NCBI GenBank assembly: GCA_003245395.1
Contig: QKDF01000013.1
Span: 1 to 5,308 of the forward strand
DNA: 5,308 nt
Direction of reading: 5' to 3'
DNA from: Clostridia bacterium
Lineage (GTDB): Bacteria > Bacillota > Clostridia > Oscillospirales > Oscillospiraceae
Part shown: piece by piece, positions 5,227 through 5,308 of the stretch
Numbering within the stretch: the first letter of the stretch is position 1
How the letters are laid out: every line of letters starts with the position of its first letter
The notes under the pieces: generated by a model
Database searches by the model: none
The model's input: only the letters and a program-made list of their open reading frames with translations
What the model was told of the DNA's origin: nothing
Program-made: the position numbers and the translations under genes

Positions 5227-5308
5227 ATGGAAATTGCAAAAGCAAGTATTGTCAGGTCCGATGCGGGCAGAGACAAGGGAAAGCTCTTTTACGTTCTTGA
5301 CGTGGAGG
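5227..5308 (+). CDS. KOW-domain RNA-binding protein (L14e/L6e/L27e-like), 5' part
   Basis: The first 27 codons are in the window and the rest runs off the right edge. The translation opens MEIAKASIVRS, then DAGRDKGKLFYVLDVE. The GRDKGKLFYVLDV segment is a KOW-type strand-loop-strand motif, as in the small ribosomal-protein-like RNA-binding proteins encoded between map and infA in many Firmicutes (YbzG in B. subtilis). These proteins are typically about 80-100 residues, and their precise role is poorly defined; ribosome association is inferred from the domain and the locus. It starts 11 bases after the map stop with only a weak ribosome binding site (GGAAC at 5218-5222). No other start lies in this frame between the map stop and 5227. 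A second open frame from ATG 5216 has no recognisable content and is rejected. Confidence 0.82.
   Translation, partial: MEIAKASIVRSDAGRDKGKLFYVLDVE

Noticed and set aside
5216..5308. Open frame from the ATG directly after the map stop
   Set aside because: No recognisable sequence and no ribosome binding site of its own outside map; the overlapping frame from 5227 has a clear KOW motif.

Overview
The window is the distal half of a bacterial spc-type ribosomal protein operon. All genes are on the + strand and packed with gaps of 1 to 20 bases. The order is rpsH (3' part), rplF, rplR, rpsE, rpmD, rplO, secY, adk, map, and the start of a KOW-domain RNA-binding protein gene that runs off the right edge. 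The order rplO-secY-adk-map-KOW protein, normally followed by infA, is typical of Firmicutes; Bacillus subtilis has a KOW gene (ybzG) in this slot. Protein details (four-cysteine zinc LID in adenylate kinase, SecY loop and L18/S5 sequence style), strong AAGGAGG ribosome binding sites and G/C-ending codons suggest a moderately GC-rich Clostridia member, perhaps Oscillospiraceae/Ruminococcaceae. That placement is inference from remembered family resemblance, not from a search.

Layout. Bases 1-2432 encode six ribosomal proteins (S8 partial, L6, L18, S5, L30, L15) with strong Shine-Dalgarno sequences; at four of five internal junctions the stop codon is fused to the ribosome binding site as TAAGGAGG. 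Bases 2434-3810 encode the SecY translocon channel, which starts with GTG one base after the rplO stop and takes its ribosome binding site from the last codons of rplO. Bases 3825-4457 encode adenylate kinase and 4463-5215 a type I methionine aminopeptidase; both have weaker initiation signals, and map clearly uses more AAA and more rare arginine codons than rplF. Bases 5227-5308 hold the first 27 codons of the KOW protein.

How they work together. The ribosomal proteins build both subunits. SecY is the membrane exit for proteins carrying signal sequences. Methionine aminopeptidase trims the initiator methionine from nascent chains at the ribosome. Adenylate kinase balances adenine nucleotides for the energy cost of growth. 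Co-transcription would tie all of these to growth rate.

No gene-free stretch exceeds 20 bases. I found no tRNA, rRNA, mobile element, CRISPR array or intrinsic terminator. I do not see a previously undescribed system here. The points most worth a second look are a promoter-like sequence inside secY lying in an enlarged extracellular-loop coding region, two unusual residues in the adenylate kinase AMP site, and the graded initiation signals along the operon.
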